Part shown: in pieces, positions 9,132 to 17,482 of the stretch
Layout: each line of letters begins with the position of its first letter
How positions within the stretch are numbered: the stretch's first letter is position 1
Assembly: GCA_043553855.1 (NCBI GenBank)
Contig: CP121336.1
Coordinates: 3,920,772 to 3,984,771 of the forward strand
Length of the DNA stretch: 64,000 bases
Direction: 5' to 3'
From: JAUIAS01 sp030425395
Lineage (GTDB): Bacteria; Pseudomonadota; Alphaproteobacteria; Rhodobacterales; Rhodobacteraceae
Position numbers and translations under genes: made by a program
Notes under the pieces: model-generated
The model's database searches: none
What the model was told of the DNA's origin: nothing
What the model saw: only the letters and a program-made list of their open reading frames with translations

Positions 9132-10415
9132 TCAGTTGAGAACCAGGCGTGCCTCGTGTTTCTTGAGCGCGCGGCGGGCCGACTGATAGGCCGCGACGCC
9201 TTCTTCACCTTCAAGCTCGGGGAAGAGTTCATAGATTTCCGAACGCTGCGAGGTGCCCACGCCAGCCAGTGACATATCGCCGGGCTGGAAGCTTTCGGTC
9301 CAGGCGCCGTTGGACAGCACGACCTCGTGCTGATCGAACATGAAGTGGATATAGGTGACCGAGGGTTCGTCCACGATGTCGATGCCCTGCATGCCGACAA
9401 GATGCTTGGCCGCGACCAGAACTTCGCGTTCCTCGAAATAAAGCGCGGTGCGGTCGTTGGACACCAGAACCCGGTGGTTCGGCGACACCATCATGTCCTG
9501 TTCCGGCAGACCCTGCCCCAATGCGCCAGCGGCAATGCGCACCGGGCGCAGGTGGCTGGCAGAGGCCAGTTCCGCCACATCCAGATCGCGGCGGCCAATC
9601 CAGCGGATCGGCTGGATGCCGTTGTCGCGGGTGATTACGCGATCACCGACTTCGAGGTCTTCAACGGCGCGTTCGCCATCGGGGGTTGCGATCAGGGTTC
9701 CGGGGGTAAAGCAAGGCACGACGACTATTTCTCCGTCATAGATGGCAACGTAATCGATCTGACCGTTGAAGTATTTCATGAATTCTTCGTCGGTGTTTTC
9801 GCGAGCGCCAAAGGTGAAGTTTTGCAGGGTGCTGTCACCGATGTCCATGGTAAGACCGGTGACGTTGATATCGGTGGTTTGAGAGTCGCCGGTGGTCAGG
9901 TTCTGAGCGGTGAAAGATCCGCCACTGGTTTCCGACCAGGTGTAGGTGGTGCGCAGAACGTCACCGGGGACAAAGAACCCCGGACCGGTTGTTTCGAACA
10001 CCGACACGGTGCTGCCAATTGTCGGGCCGACATTGTGTGTCAGTTCGATCGCGCCGGTTTCGGTGATGTGAATTTCGAAATACCCATCATCCGGACCGTG
10101 CCAGAATGTGCCGCGGTTGATGACTGTCTGGAACGCCGCTCCGGTGTTGGGACCGGGTGTGAATTCGGCGATCAGCGTGCCTTCGGCAAGATCGAAAGGC
10201 GCATCGTCGCCAAACACGTCGAAACGGTCATCGACGCCGACAAAGGTGGTGCCCGTCAGAACCAGCTGATCGGCAACCGCAGTCGCATCGTCGATAAACA
10301 CACCATCCTGTGCGATCCCGTCATCAAGCCCGGTGTCGTTGTTTTCGGCACCGCCACGGAAATCCCACAGGCCAAGGAGGTTCGCCGGAAAGCTGTCTGT
10401 GAAATTGTTAGCCAT
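9132..10415 (-). CDS. LamG-like and Hint_2 domain protein
   Basis: The 427-residue acidic protein has a concanavalin-like (LamG) domain over roughly residues 1-245. A Hint domain follows, starting at CFTPGTLIATPDG and continuing with LEVGDRVITRDN and IRWIGRRDL. These are the Hint_2 signatures common in Rhodobacteraceae surface or secreted proteins. The leading cysteine and VSPNHRVL block are the parts that drive self-cleavage in Hedgehog/intein-type Hint folds; whether it cleaves is unknown. No signal peptide is visible, which fits type I or other non-Sec export. The ATG at 10415 has GGAGA 7 bases upstream. It is followed by a convergent MobA-like gene and preceded by a long gene-free, AT-rich region. 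Confidence 0.82.
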   Translation of the reverse strand: MANNFTDSFPANLLGLWDFRGGAENNDTGLDDGIAQDGVFIDDATAVADQLVLTGTTFVGVDDRFDVFGDDAPFDLAEGTLIAEFTPGPNTGAAFQTVINRGTFWHGPDDGYFEIHITETGAIELTHNVGPTIGSTVSVFETTGPGFFVPGDVLRTTYTWSETSGGSFTAQNLTTGDSQTTDINVTGLTMDIGDSTLQNFTFGARENTDEEFMKYFNGQIDYVAIYDGEIVVVPCFTPGTLIATPDGERAVEDLEVGDRVITRDNGIQPIRWIGRRDLDVAELASASHLRPVRIAAGALGQGLPEQDMMVSPNHRVLVSNDRTALYFEEREVLVAAKHLVGMQGIDIVDEPSVTYIHFMFDQHEVVLSNGAWTESFQPGDMSLAGVGTSQRSEIYELFPELEGEEGVAAYQSARRALKKHEARLVLN

Positions 10416-11107
10416 GAGGCGTCTCCTGATAAGGCTCGTTACCACCGCGATATGCGGCTACTCAGCGCCCAATTGAGGAGGTGTAAGCGTCAGAACCGGA
10501 TGCGACCGTTCCGGAAGGGACACGGCGCAAGGTCTAAGACCTTGCGGGGACCTTTCGGGTCAGAGATATCGTTCCGCCAAAAGCGGTTCTCAAGCTCTGC
10601 GATGCGCATCAAGTTTTGACGCTTTGGCCTGTGATCGCCCCCGTGACCATCAGACCGTGCCCCCCAAGCGGGCAAGACCATATGTAATGGTCAGATTGTG
10701 ACGAAGGAAGCAAAAAATGCTCGAAAGATAGCTCGAATAAGGCAAAAGAGGTCCAAATGTGGCTATTTAGAGGCCGATTTCACCCTATCAAAATGACTGC
10801 ATTGTTTCCCTTTGGGACCAGAATAATGCTCCAAATGGCCGAATTTTCCCTGATTTTTAAGGGGTTTCGCACGTTTCACCTCAGGATTGTATCCAAATAG
10901 AAAACGATTGCCGGGCTATTTACGGGGCGGCCTCAATCCGGGGAAATGTGGCAAGAATGCGGCACCGTTGTTGCCGCCTGCGCGCCTATTGCGCGCAAAC
11001 TGCGGGATTAACCACGAAACGGACATGGCCCGTGCGAATCAATCTGGGCGAAATCATTGAAATGGGGCGAAAATGCGCGCTTGTCGCCGCCGCAAGATTC
11101 GCAGAAC
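10416..11107. other. Gene-free region (about 690 bases) with hairpins and AT-rich stretch
   Basis: No convincing gene is present between the divergent Hint and regulator genes. The left part (10490-10620) is GC-rich and full of short inverted repeats. The best is GCAAGGTC-TAA-GACCTTGC at 10526-10546 (9-bp stem including the flanking C-G pair). The part at 10690-10925 is clearly richer in A+T than the rest of the window and probably holds promoters. A structured leader or small RNA upstream of the Hint gene is possible but not shown. Confidence 0.5.
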
Positions 11108-12001
11108 ATGCCAAATATGACGATCCAGACCGAACCTGACACAGATGCCCCGCGTTACCTGACCACACGGGAAGCGGCCGAGTTGCTGCGCGTAAAGGAA
11201 CGCAAGGTCTATGATCTGGCCGCCGCTGAAGAGATCCCGCACAGACGCATTACCGGCAAGCTGTTGTTTCCCCGAACCGAACTCCTTGCCTGGATCGAAA
11301 GCAGCGGGACCGCGTCCGCCGCGCGCCCGGATGTTCTGGGCGGGTCGCATGATCCGCTTCTGGATTGGGCCGCTGCAGAGTCCGGCAGCGGACTGGCCAC
11401 CTTTTTCAACGGAAGCCGCGCCGGGCTGGACGGGTTTGTCGCCGCGCGTTCTGTGATGACGGGATTGCACATCGCCGAAGACGACGGCTGGAACATCCGG
11501 GCGGTGCAATCCTTGGCATCACGGGACGCGGTCCTGATCGGGTGGGCGATGCGCCGACGCGGGCTGATGATCGCGCCGGGTGTTGGCAATCTGGCCGATG
11601 GTATCGGCGCGCTGCGCGGGCGCCGCGTGGTGCGGCGGCAGGACGGTGCCGGTGCAAGCACCCTTTTGGCGCAGTTGATGGCGCGCAACGGGATCAACGA
11701 ACACGATGTTACGCTGACTGCCTCGGCCGCACGCACGGAAAGCGAGGCCGCCGCGATGCTGAGCGAAGGTGCTGCGGATGTTGCTCTGGGCCTTGAAACC
11801 AGCGCGCGCAGCTATCGGCTGACGTTCAATGGCCTGCTCTGGGAACGGTATGATCTGCTGGTTGACCGCCGCGCCTATTTCACACCGGGAATTCAGGCGC
11901 TGATCTCGTTCTGTCAAACAGAGACCTTCGCACAGAAAGCCGCCGCCATGGGTGGCTATGACCTGTCGGTTCTGGGACAGGTGCAGTGGCTCTCGCCCTG
12001 A
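11108..12001 (+). CDS. HTH (excisionase-type) regulator with PBP-like ligand domain, probable tungstate/molybdate regulator
   Basis: The product is 297 residues from the ATG at 11108; a second ATG three codons later is equally possible, and neither has a clear Shine-Dalgarno. Residues about 14-65 form a MerR/excisionase-like HTH (YLTTREAAELLRVKERKVYDL). The remainder reads as a periplasmic-binding-protein-like domain (PBP_like family) of the kind fused to DNA-binding heads in oxyanion regulators. It faces tupBCA convergently, with only 30 bases between the stops, so control of tungstate uptake is a contextual inference. A candidate operator is the repeat at 14383-14401. Confidence 0.7.
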   Translation: MPNMTIQTEPDTDAPRYLTTREAAELLRVKERKVYDLAAAEEIPHRRITGKLLFPRTELLAWIESSGTASAARPDVLGGSHDPLLDWAAAESGSGLATFFNGSRAGLDGFVAARSVMTGLHIAEDDGWNIRAVQSLASRDAVLIGWAMRRRGLMIAPGVGNLADGIGALRGRRVVRRQDGAGASTLLAQLMARNGINEHDVTLTASAARTESEAAAMLSEGAADVALGLETSARSYRLTFNGLLWERYDLLVDRRAYFTPGIQALISFCQTETFAQKAAAMGGYDLSVLGQVQWLSP

Positions 12002-12031
12002 CCTGACCCGGACCCTTTTTCAATCCCGGCT

Positions 12032-12859
12032 TCAGGAACCGGCGTTCGGGAAAAACAGCTGCTGCCCTCCGACCTTGAAAGCCGCAATCGCCGCCTGCCC
12101 CTCGGGGGAAATGACCCAATCGACAAATATCTGGGCCAGATCGGCCTTGACGTTGGGGTGGCGCTCCTTGCTCACCGCGATGATGCCATATTGATTGAAC
12201 ATCCTTGCATCGCCCTGAACCGCAATCTTGGCATCCCGCTTGTTGCCAAAACTGATCCAGGTCGCGCGATCTGACATAACATAAGCCCCCATCGCCGTTC
12301 CGGTGTTCAACGTGGCCCCCATGCCCGATCCGGTTTCGCGATACCAGGTGCCTGAGGCCGCGCTTACATCCACGCCGGTCTGCGCCCAAAGCCGCAGTTC
12401 CGCCTTGTGGGTGCCGCTGTCGTCGCCCCGCGATGCAAACGGGGCCTGCGCCGCGGCAATGGCCGAAAGGGCCGCGACCACGTCCGACGATCCGGCCACC
12501 CCGGCAGGATCAGAGGCCGGACCAACGATGACGAAATCATTATACATCACGTCGAACCGTTCCACGCCGTGCCCCTCGGCCACAAAGGCTTCTTCGGAAG
12601 GTTTGGAATGCACAAAGAGGACATCGCCATCGCCGTTGGCCGCGTTGCGGATCGCCTGCCCCGTGCCCACCGCAACAACCCGCACTTCGATCCCTGTCTT
12701 TTCAGTAAAGATCGGGAGAATGTGATCGAACAGGCCCGAATTCTGGGTCGAGGTGGTCGATTGCACCACAATAAAGCGGTCTTCGGCCGCTACCGCAGTT
12801 CCTGCTCCAACAGCGACAGCGCAAGTCGCGGCAAGCGCGAGGAAATGGCGTCTGAGCAT
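12032..12859 (-). CDS. tupA: Tungstate ABC transporter substrate-binding protein
   Basis: The 275-residue protein starts with a Sec signal peptide (hydrophobic core LALAATCAVAVGAG, cleavage near AVAA) and then VQSTTSTQNSGLFDHILP. This T-T-S-T-x-N-S-G-L block is the hallmark of TupA/WtpA oxyanion-binding proteins. It would capture tungstate in the periplasm for TupB and TupC. The ATG at 12859 is preferred over one two codons upstream because AAGGA is then 8 bases away rather than 2. It is the last gene of the leftward tupB-tupC-tupA operon, starting 32 bases after tupC. Molybdate as ligand is the alternative. Confidence 0.88.
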   Translation of the reverse strand: MLRRHFLALAATCAVAVGAGTAVAAEDRFIVVQSTTSTQNSGLFDHILPIFTEKTGIEVRVVAVGTGQAIRNAANGDGDVLFVHSKPSEEAFVAEGHGVERFDVMYNDFVIVGPASDPAGVAGSSDVVAALSAIAAAQAPFASRGDDSGTHKAELRLWAQTGVDVSAASGTWYRETGSGMGATLNTGTAMGAYVMSDRATWISFGNKRDAKIAVQGDARMFNQYGIIAVSKERHPNVKADLAQIFVDWVISPEGQAAIAAFKVGGQQLFFPNAGS

Positions 12860-12891
12860 AGGCATGGTCCTTCTTGGTTTGAAAACTGGGA

Positions 12892-13653
12892 TCAAAGTGG
12901 CAACCGGCCCTCAAGCCAGGCTTTTGCCGGTTCCGATCGTGGCGCGGTCAGAACCTCGGTCAGCGGGCCTGCCTCGGCGATCTGACCGTTGTGCATGAAG
13001 AGGATATCGTCACCCAGCCGACGGGCCTGACCGGCGTCATGGGTCACAAGGACAAGCGTAACCCCGGATCGCAAGGCGGCGCGCAGCAGCGTTTCGATGG
13101 CGTGGATGGACGCAGGGTCAAGGCTGGCCGTGGGTTCATCCAGAAACAGAAGGCGCGGCTGACAGATCAGCGCCCGCGCCAACGCAAGCCGCTGTTGTTC
13201 CCCCCCCGAAAGCACCCGCGCCGGGCGGTCGGCCAGATGCTCAAGCCGCGCCCGCGCCAGCGCCGCGTCTACCCGCGCACGGCGGTCGCGCCGGGGCACC
13301 CTGTGCGCGGCCAGCGCAAACGCCAGATTGGCGCGCACCGAACGGCGCAGCATCACCGGGCGCTGGAACACCATCGCCTGATCGCGTCGGGCGGTCTGGT
13401 CCATGTCCCGACCGTCCCACAGAACGCGCCCCTCATCCGGCACCAACAGCCCGTGCATCAACCGCAGCAAAAGGCTCTTGCCCGCGCCATTCGCGCCCAT
13501 GATCACGCTGCACCGTCCGGGCATGATATCCGCGTCCAGACCACGGATCAGGTCACGCCCCCCCGCCGCAAAGCGAACCCCGCGCAGCGACAGCAACGCG
13601 GTCCCGCTGCCTGCCATCGCAGGTGGATCAACAGGCAAGCACCCGTCAGGCAT
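12892..13653 (-). CDS. tupC: Tungstate ABC transporter ATP-binding protein
   Basis: The 253-residue ABC ATPase has Walker A GANGAGKS, signature LSGGEQQRLALARAL, Walker B LLFLDEP and a switch histidine in VLVTHD. Its start overlaps the end of tupB by 8 bases, implying translational coupling, and tupA follows. An internal ATG at 13617 could be the true start, because residues 1-12 are not conserved-looking. Assignment to tungstate rests on the TupA neighbour. Confidence 0.87.
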   Translation of the reverse strand: MPDGCLPVDPPAMAGSGTALLSLRGVRFAAGGRDLIRGLDADIMPGRCSVIMGANGAGKSLLLRLMHGLLVPDEGRVLWDGRDMDQTARRDQAMVFQRPVMLRRSVRANLAFALAAHRVPRRDRRARVDAALARARLEHLADRPARVLSGGEQQRLALARALICQPRLLFLDEPTASLDPASIHAIETLLRAALRSGVTLVLVTHDAGQARRLGDDILFMHNGQIAEAGPLTEVLTAPRSEPAKAWLEGRLPL

Positions 13654-14353
13654 AAGCCGCCCTTTCCGCCACGCCGCGCACTGCCATCACGGCGGCGTTC
13701 ACCGCAAAGGCAAGCATCAGAAGAACCACCCCCAGTGCCAGCGCCAGTTGCAGATTGCCCTTCGAGGTTTCAAGCGCGATCGTCGTGGTCATTACGCGGG
13801 TCACGTGGTTGATATTGCCGCCCACGATCATCACTGCGCCCACCTCGGCGACAGCACGGCCAAAGCCTGCAAGCGCCACGGTCAGCAACCCAAAGCGCCC
13901 GTCCCACAACAACGCGCCGATCCGGTGCAGCGGGCTGACGCCCAGCGACGCAAACTGCTCTCGGTATTCACTATCGAGATCCTGAACCACTTGCCGCGTC
14001 AAAGCGGCAATGATCGGCGTGACCAGAACCGTCTGCGCGATGATCATCGCGGCAGGCGTATAAAGCAGCCCCAGAACCCCGAACGGGCCCGAGGCAGACA
14101 ACATCAGGTAAACAACCAGTCCAACCACGACCGGTGGCAGCCCCATCAGCGCATTCAGCACAACGGATATCACCCCGCGCCCGGGAAAACGGAACGCCCC
14201 GACCGCCGCGCCGAGCGGCAGGCCGATCACACAAGAGAGAACCACAGCAGTGACCGTGACCTGCAACGACAGCGCCACGATCCCCAACAAGGTCGGGTCG
14301 CCTGATGCGATCAAGCCAAACGCTTGGCCAAGTATCCCGGCAAACCCGTCCAT
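13646..14353 (-). CDS. tupB: Tungstate ABC transporter permease
   Basis: The 235-residue protein has about five to six membrane helices and the binding-protein-dependent transport EAA-type loop (EYREQFASLGVSPLHRI). Text such as LMGLPPVVVGLVVYLMLS and AEVGAVMIVGGNI is typical of TupB/WtpB/ModB permeases. It is the first gene of the leftward tupBCA operon. GGGAGGA lies 11 bases upstream of the ATG. The upstream spacer carries a 9-bp direct repeat (14383-14401) that could be the regulator's site. Confidence 0.87.
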   Translation of the reverse strand: MDGFAGILGQAFGLIASGDPTLLGIVALSLQVTVTAVVLSCVIGLPLGAAVGAFRFPGRGVISVVLNALMGLPPVVVGLVVYLMLSASGPFGVLGLLYTPAAMIIAQTVLVTPIIAALTRQVVQDLDSEYREQFASLGVSPLHRIGALLWDGRFGLLTVALAGFGRAVAEVGAVMIVGGNINHVTRVMTTTIALETSKGNLQLALALGVVLLMLAFAVNAAVMAVRGVAERAAYA

Positions 14354-14382
14354 TCCGATGTGAATCCTCCCTTAGTGGGGAA

Positions 14383-14401
14383 AAAATACATCAAAATACA
14401 T
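14383..14401 (-). promoter_or_regulatory. Direct repeat in tupB promoter region, candidate operator
   Basis: AAAATACAT occurs twice with a period of 10 bases (14383-14391 and 14393-14401), 30-48 bases before the tupB start. The spacing is one DNA turn. On the coding strand this reads ATGTATTTTGATGTATTTT. It could also include a -10 element. Confidence 0.4.
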
Positions 14402-14529
14402 AAAAAGCCATAGGCGATTCCGCGGAAGTCCACGGTCTTTGCCCCAAAAGGGCGCAGCAGAGATACGCGTGACAGCTTTGCTACGTCACGCGGCGTCTGA
14501 TAATTCAATATTGTGGATCGAAATACCCG

Positions 14530-16962
14530 TCAGGCAGCCTGAGTGTGTTGCGCCAGAAGGTTGGCCAGCGCCTCAAGCCCGAAGGGTTTCGGCAGGTAAT
14601 CGTCAAAGCCGCTCGCCAGACATTTTTCGCCCTCGCCCGACAAGGCATTTGCCGTGATGGCGACCACCGGGGTCTTGGGTTGACGGGTTTCGCGTTCGTG
14701 CAACCGCAGCGCCTCGACCATGGCAAAACCGTCCATTTCCGGCATGTGACAATCGCACAGCAACAGCGAAAACGACCCATTCTTGAACCGGGCGAGGCCT
14801 TCTTTTCCGTTCGAGGCGATCTCGGCCTGATATCCGAGGTTTTCCAACTGCCGCATGATCACCTGCTGGTTCACATAATTGTCCTCAATGACCAGGATTG
14901 AGCTGTCTTTCACATCAGTCCTTTCCGCGAGCGTCTTGCCCGATCTTTCGAAGGCCCGGCTCAGATCCGGGGAAATTTTCGCTACATTGTCCGTGCCTGC
15001 GCCGGGCCTTTGACCGGCAAAGTGGGTTTTTCTGGCGGAATGAGGGTCTGCGAGGGTCAGAATGGCCTGCTCAAGCTCGGAAGGAAGCGCGGGGTTGCGA
15101 TAGACAAAATAGGTGCCCTCCGGCGACAGGCCCGACGTGACGGATCGGTCCCAGACCAGAACGATGAACTTTGCATCCGGGCGCATCGGCTTGATGGCAT
15201 CAATCACGGCGTTGCACGCCGGAATGCTTTCCAGAGCAAGCATGATGAACGGTGTGCCCTCTTCGAGCTTGACCGCATTGGCAAGGGAGTCCGCCTCAAT
15301 GAACGACCGGACGGGAAGCCCCTGCAGGATCGGCTGATCGGACTTTTCAGACTTCAAGAGCGCCTTGGGTTCGCACAACACATAGAGACCCGCCGGAAGC
15401 GGTGGCAGTCGGTGGATCTTGGGTGCCACGAGATCCGCGGGGATGGTCAGCGTGAAGGTCGTGCCGCGGTTCGGCTCGGACTCGAGCGCAATGGTTCCAC
15501 CCATCAGGTCAAGCAGGCTCTTGGAGATGCTCAGACCCAGTCCGGTTCCACCAAACCGTCGCGCCGTGGATTGGTCGGCCTGCGAAAACGGCGTGAACAA
15601 CTGGTCTGAAAATGACTTTTCCATCCCGATGCCACTGTCGGCCACTGTCACGACAAGGTTGTGATCGGCTGTGTAATCCAACTTGAGAAACACCTTGCCA
15701 ACCTGCTCCTTGCGCGAAGAGAACTTGATCGCGTTCCCCACGAGATTGGTGATCACCTGCCGCAAACGCGTGGGGTCGGCGGTGATGATCTCCGGAACCT
15801 CGGGGGTGATCATGAGGCTGAGCCGCACATTCTTTTCTTCGGCGACCGGTGCCAGCCCCATCGCAAGGCTTTCGGTGATCTCGCGGATGCGGGTGTTGGT
15901 TTCCTCGATCTCGAGCTTGCCCGCTTCGATCTTGGACAGATCAAGAATATCGTCAATGATATCCAGCAGCGCGCCGCCCGACTTTCGGATCGTGCGCACC
16001 ATTGATGCCTGCTGATCGCTGAGATCGGATCTTGACAGGATTTCGGCCATGCCGATCACCCCGTTCATCGGGGTGCGGATTTCATGGCTCATTGTGGCGA
16101 CAAATTCGCTTTTGGCGGCACTTGCCGCTTCGGCCGCGATTTTCGCCTGGGTCAACTCCTCGGTGCGGGATCGCACGATAGCCTCAAGGTCGCGGTTCGC
16201 GCGTTCCTTTGCAGAGACCGCCTTGCGGATCACCCGGTTGGACGTGCGAACACGTCGGCCCACCACAACAGCCACGCAAACAGCCATTGAAAAGCCCAGC
16301 CAGAACAAGACGATCGCGCGGATGATCGCTGCGGTGGATTCGCCTTCCATTGCCAGCGCTGTGGCAATGGATTTCTCGACAAATGTAATCTGAGCCTCGC
16401 CCAGAAAAATGGGCACGCTGATGGTCAGATATTCCTGACCTTCTACCGTGACAAAACGGAACCCCTCGAGCTTGTCCAGCGACAGTCCACCTGTCAGCAC
16501 CTCAAGCCCATTGGGCACCCCGTTTTCGCGCAGATGATCCCGCAGGGCCACGGTCTCCTCCTCCGAAAGTTGTGAGGTCTCGGCGTATCGTGTCGGCCCG
16601 AAGGCCAGCGCCAGATAAGCCGACGTGGGCACCATGAGATTGCGCAAATAGTGTTGCGTTGCGATATGGCGCATCATTTCGTCGGCGGCATCATCGGCTT
16701 CGGTGGAGGTGCCCGTGAAGGCCCCCATCATTTCGTCATACTCCCCATCGAGATGCGATCGGACCAATTCTGCGTGGGCAACAAAATTCGTCACTTCGAG
16801 ATGCTTGGCGTTGCGCACGGCGGTGCGAATGGAATCGTAGGCGTAAGCCGCATTCAGGAGCAGCAATCCAACCGTTACCAGCCCCATCAGTTTCAACTGA
16901 AGTTTGCGTGGGTCGAGAACCAGATTTGCGAGATAGTCTCTCGTCATGTTTAGCTGTGCCAT
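14530..16962 (-). CDS. Hybrid sensor histidine kinase with C-terminal receiver
   Basis: The 810-residue protein has membrane helices near residues 24-43 and 211-235 enclosing a periplasmic sensor region of about 165 residues. A coiled region follows, then a HisKA domain with H293 in SHEIRTPMNGVIG. The ATPase has an N box near 406, DSGIGM near 442 and GGTGLGLSI near 471. A receiver domain (about 687-805) has phospho-acceptor D737 in CDCHMPEMDG. A degenerate region of about 170 residues, possibly a pseudo-receiver, separates the ATPase from the receiver. No Hpt or separate response regulator is adjacent, so the phosphorelay partner is unknown. A DUF2892 gene lies 26 bases upstream on the same strand. 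Confidence 0.9.
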   Translation of the reverse strand: MAQLNMTRDYLANLVLDPRKLQLKLMGLVTVGLLLLNAAYAYDSIRTAVRNAKHLEVTNFVAHAELVRSHLDGEYDEMMGAFTGTSTEADDAADEMMRHIATQHYLRNLMVPTSAYLALAFGPTRYAETSQLSEEETVALRDHLRENGVPNGLEVLTGGLSLDKLEGFRFVTVEGQEYLTISVPIFLGEAQITFVEKSIATALAMEGESTAAIIRAIVLFWLGFSMAVCVAVVVGRRVRTSNRVIRKAVSAKERANRDLEAIVRSRTEELTQAKIAAEAASAAKSEFVATMSHEIRTPMNGVIGMAEILSRSDLSDQQASMVRTIRKSGGALLDIIDDILDLSKIEAGKLEIEETNTRIREITESLAMGLAPVAEEKNVRLSLMITPEVPEIITADPTRLRQVITNLVGNAIKFSSRKEQVGKVFLKLDYTADHNLVVTVADSGIGMEKSFSDQLFTPFSQADQSTARRFGGTGLGLSISKSLLDLMGGTIALESEPNRGTTFTLTIPADLVAPKIHRLPPLPAGLYVLCEPKALLKSEKSDQPILQGLPVRSFIEADSLANAVKLEEGTPFIMLALESIPACNAVIDAIKPMRPDAKFIVLVWDRSVTSGLSPEGTYFVYRNPALPSELEQAILTLADPHSARKTHFAGQRPGAGTDNVAKISPDLSRAFERSGKTLAERTDVKDSSILVIEDNYVNQQVIMRQLENLGYQAEIASNGKEGLARFKNGSFSLLLCDCHMPEMDGFAMVEALRLHERETRQPKTPVVAITANALSGEGEKCLASGFDDYLPKPFGLEALANLLAQHTQAA

Positions 16963-16988
16963 CGGATACGTCCTCTTTGGCGCGATAC

Positions 16989-17228
16989 TCAGTTGTCCTC
17001 GGACGCCTGTTCACGAGTGGAAATGCCAAGCAGGTGATAGGGGGCGCACCAACCGATGATGGCGGCGACAATGTTTAGCGCCCCCAGAATGAACAGGATG
17101 TATCGAAACACCGTATCCCCGAGGATATCCAGGGACGGCAAGGCAACCCAACACAGGGCGATTCCCACCGCTAGCCGCAGCCCGCGATCCAGTATGTGCA
17201 TGTTTTGACGAAAACTTTTAGCAGTCAT
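16989..17228 (-). CDS. DUF2892 (YgaP-type) small inner-membrane protein
   Basis: The 79-residue protein has two hydrophobic helices with a short turn. It starts NMHILDRGLRLAVGIAL and ends CAPYHLLGIST, the pattern of DUF2892, where C-P-x-Y-x-x-x-G closes the second helix. Its role is unknown; some relatives are fused to rhodanese domains. I chose the ATG at 17228 because GGGA lies just upstream. It precedes the histidine kinase gene by 26 bases and is probably in the same transcript. Confidence 0.75.
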   Translation of the reverse strand: MTAKSFRQNMHILDRGLRLAVGIALCWVALPSLDILGDTVFRYILFILGALNIVAAIIGWCAPYHLLGISTREQASEDN

Positions 17229-17482
17229 TTTGTATTCCCGAGAGCGCATGGAAAATGTCATCGCCCGTTGTTATTGGAACATGCTTATGCACTTCTTGCG
17301 AGAATGCGACCGTTATCCCACACGCCTATCTTCAGTGGTTCGCGCTATAACTAAAAATGCTATTTTAATATCTTTAGATAGCCACATTGCGTCGCGCCAT
17401 GGCGCTCGGTTGCCTTTTCGGTCTTCTTCGCCCCATGTTGCCGGTGCCGGTTTCGGCACCATTGGATAAAGGGACATGCCCC

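Noticed and set aside
10490..10609. Short minus-strand frame starting MRIAELENRFWRND upstream of the Hint gene
   Set aside because: It has no Shine-Dalgarno, it coincides with the hairpin cluster, and I see no family motif. It is more likely open by chance.
12032..12859. Phosphate-binding PstS as alternative for TupA
   Set aside because: The TTSTQNSGL block and the TupB/TupC neighbours fit tungstate-type proteins. No phoU or pstA-type genes are adjacent.
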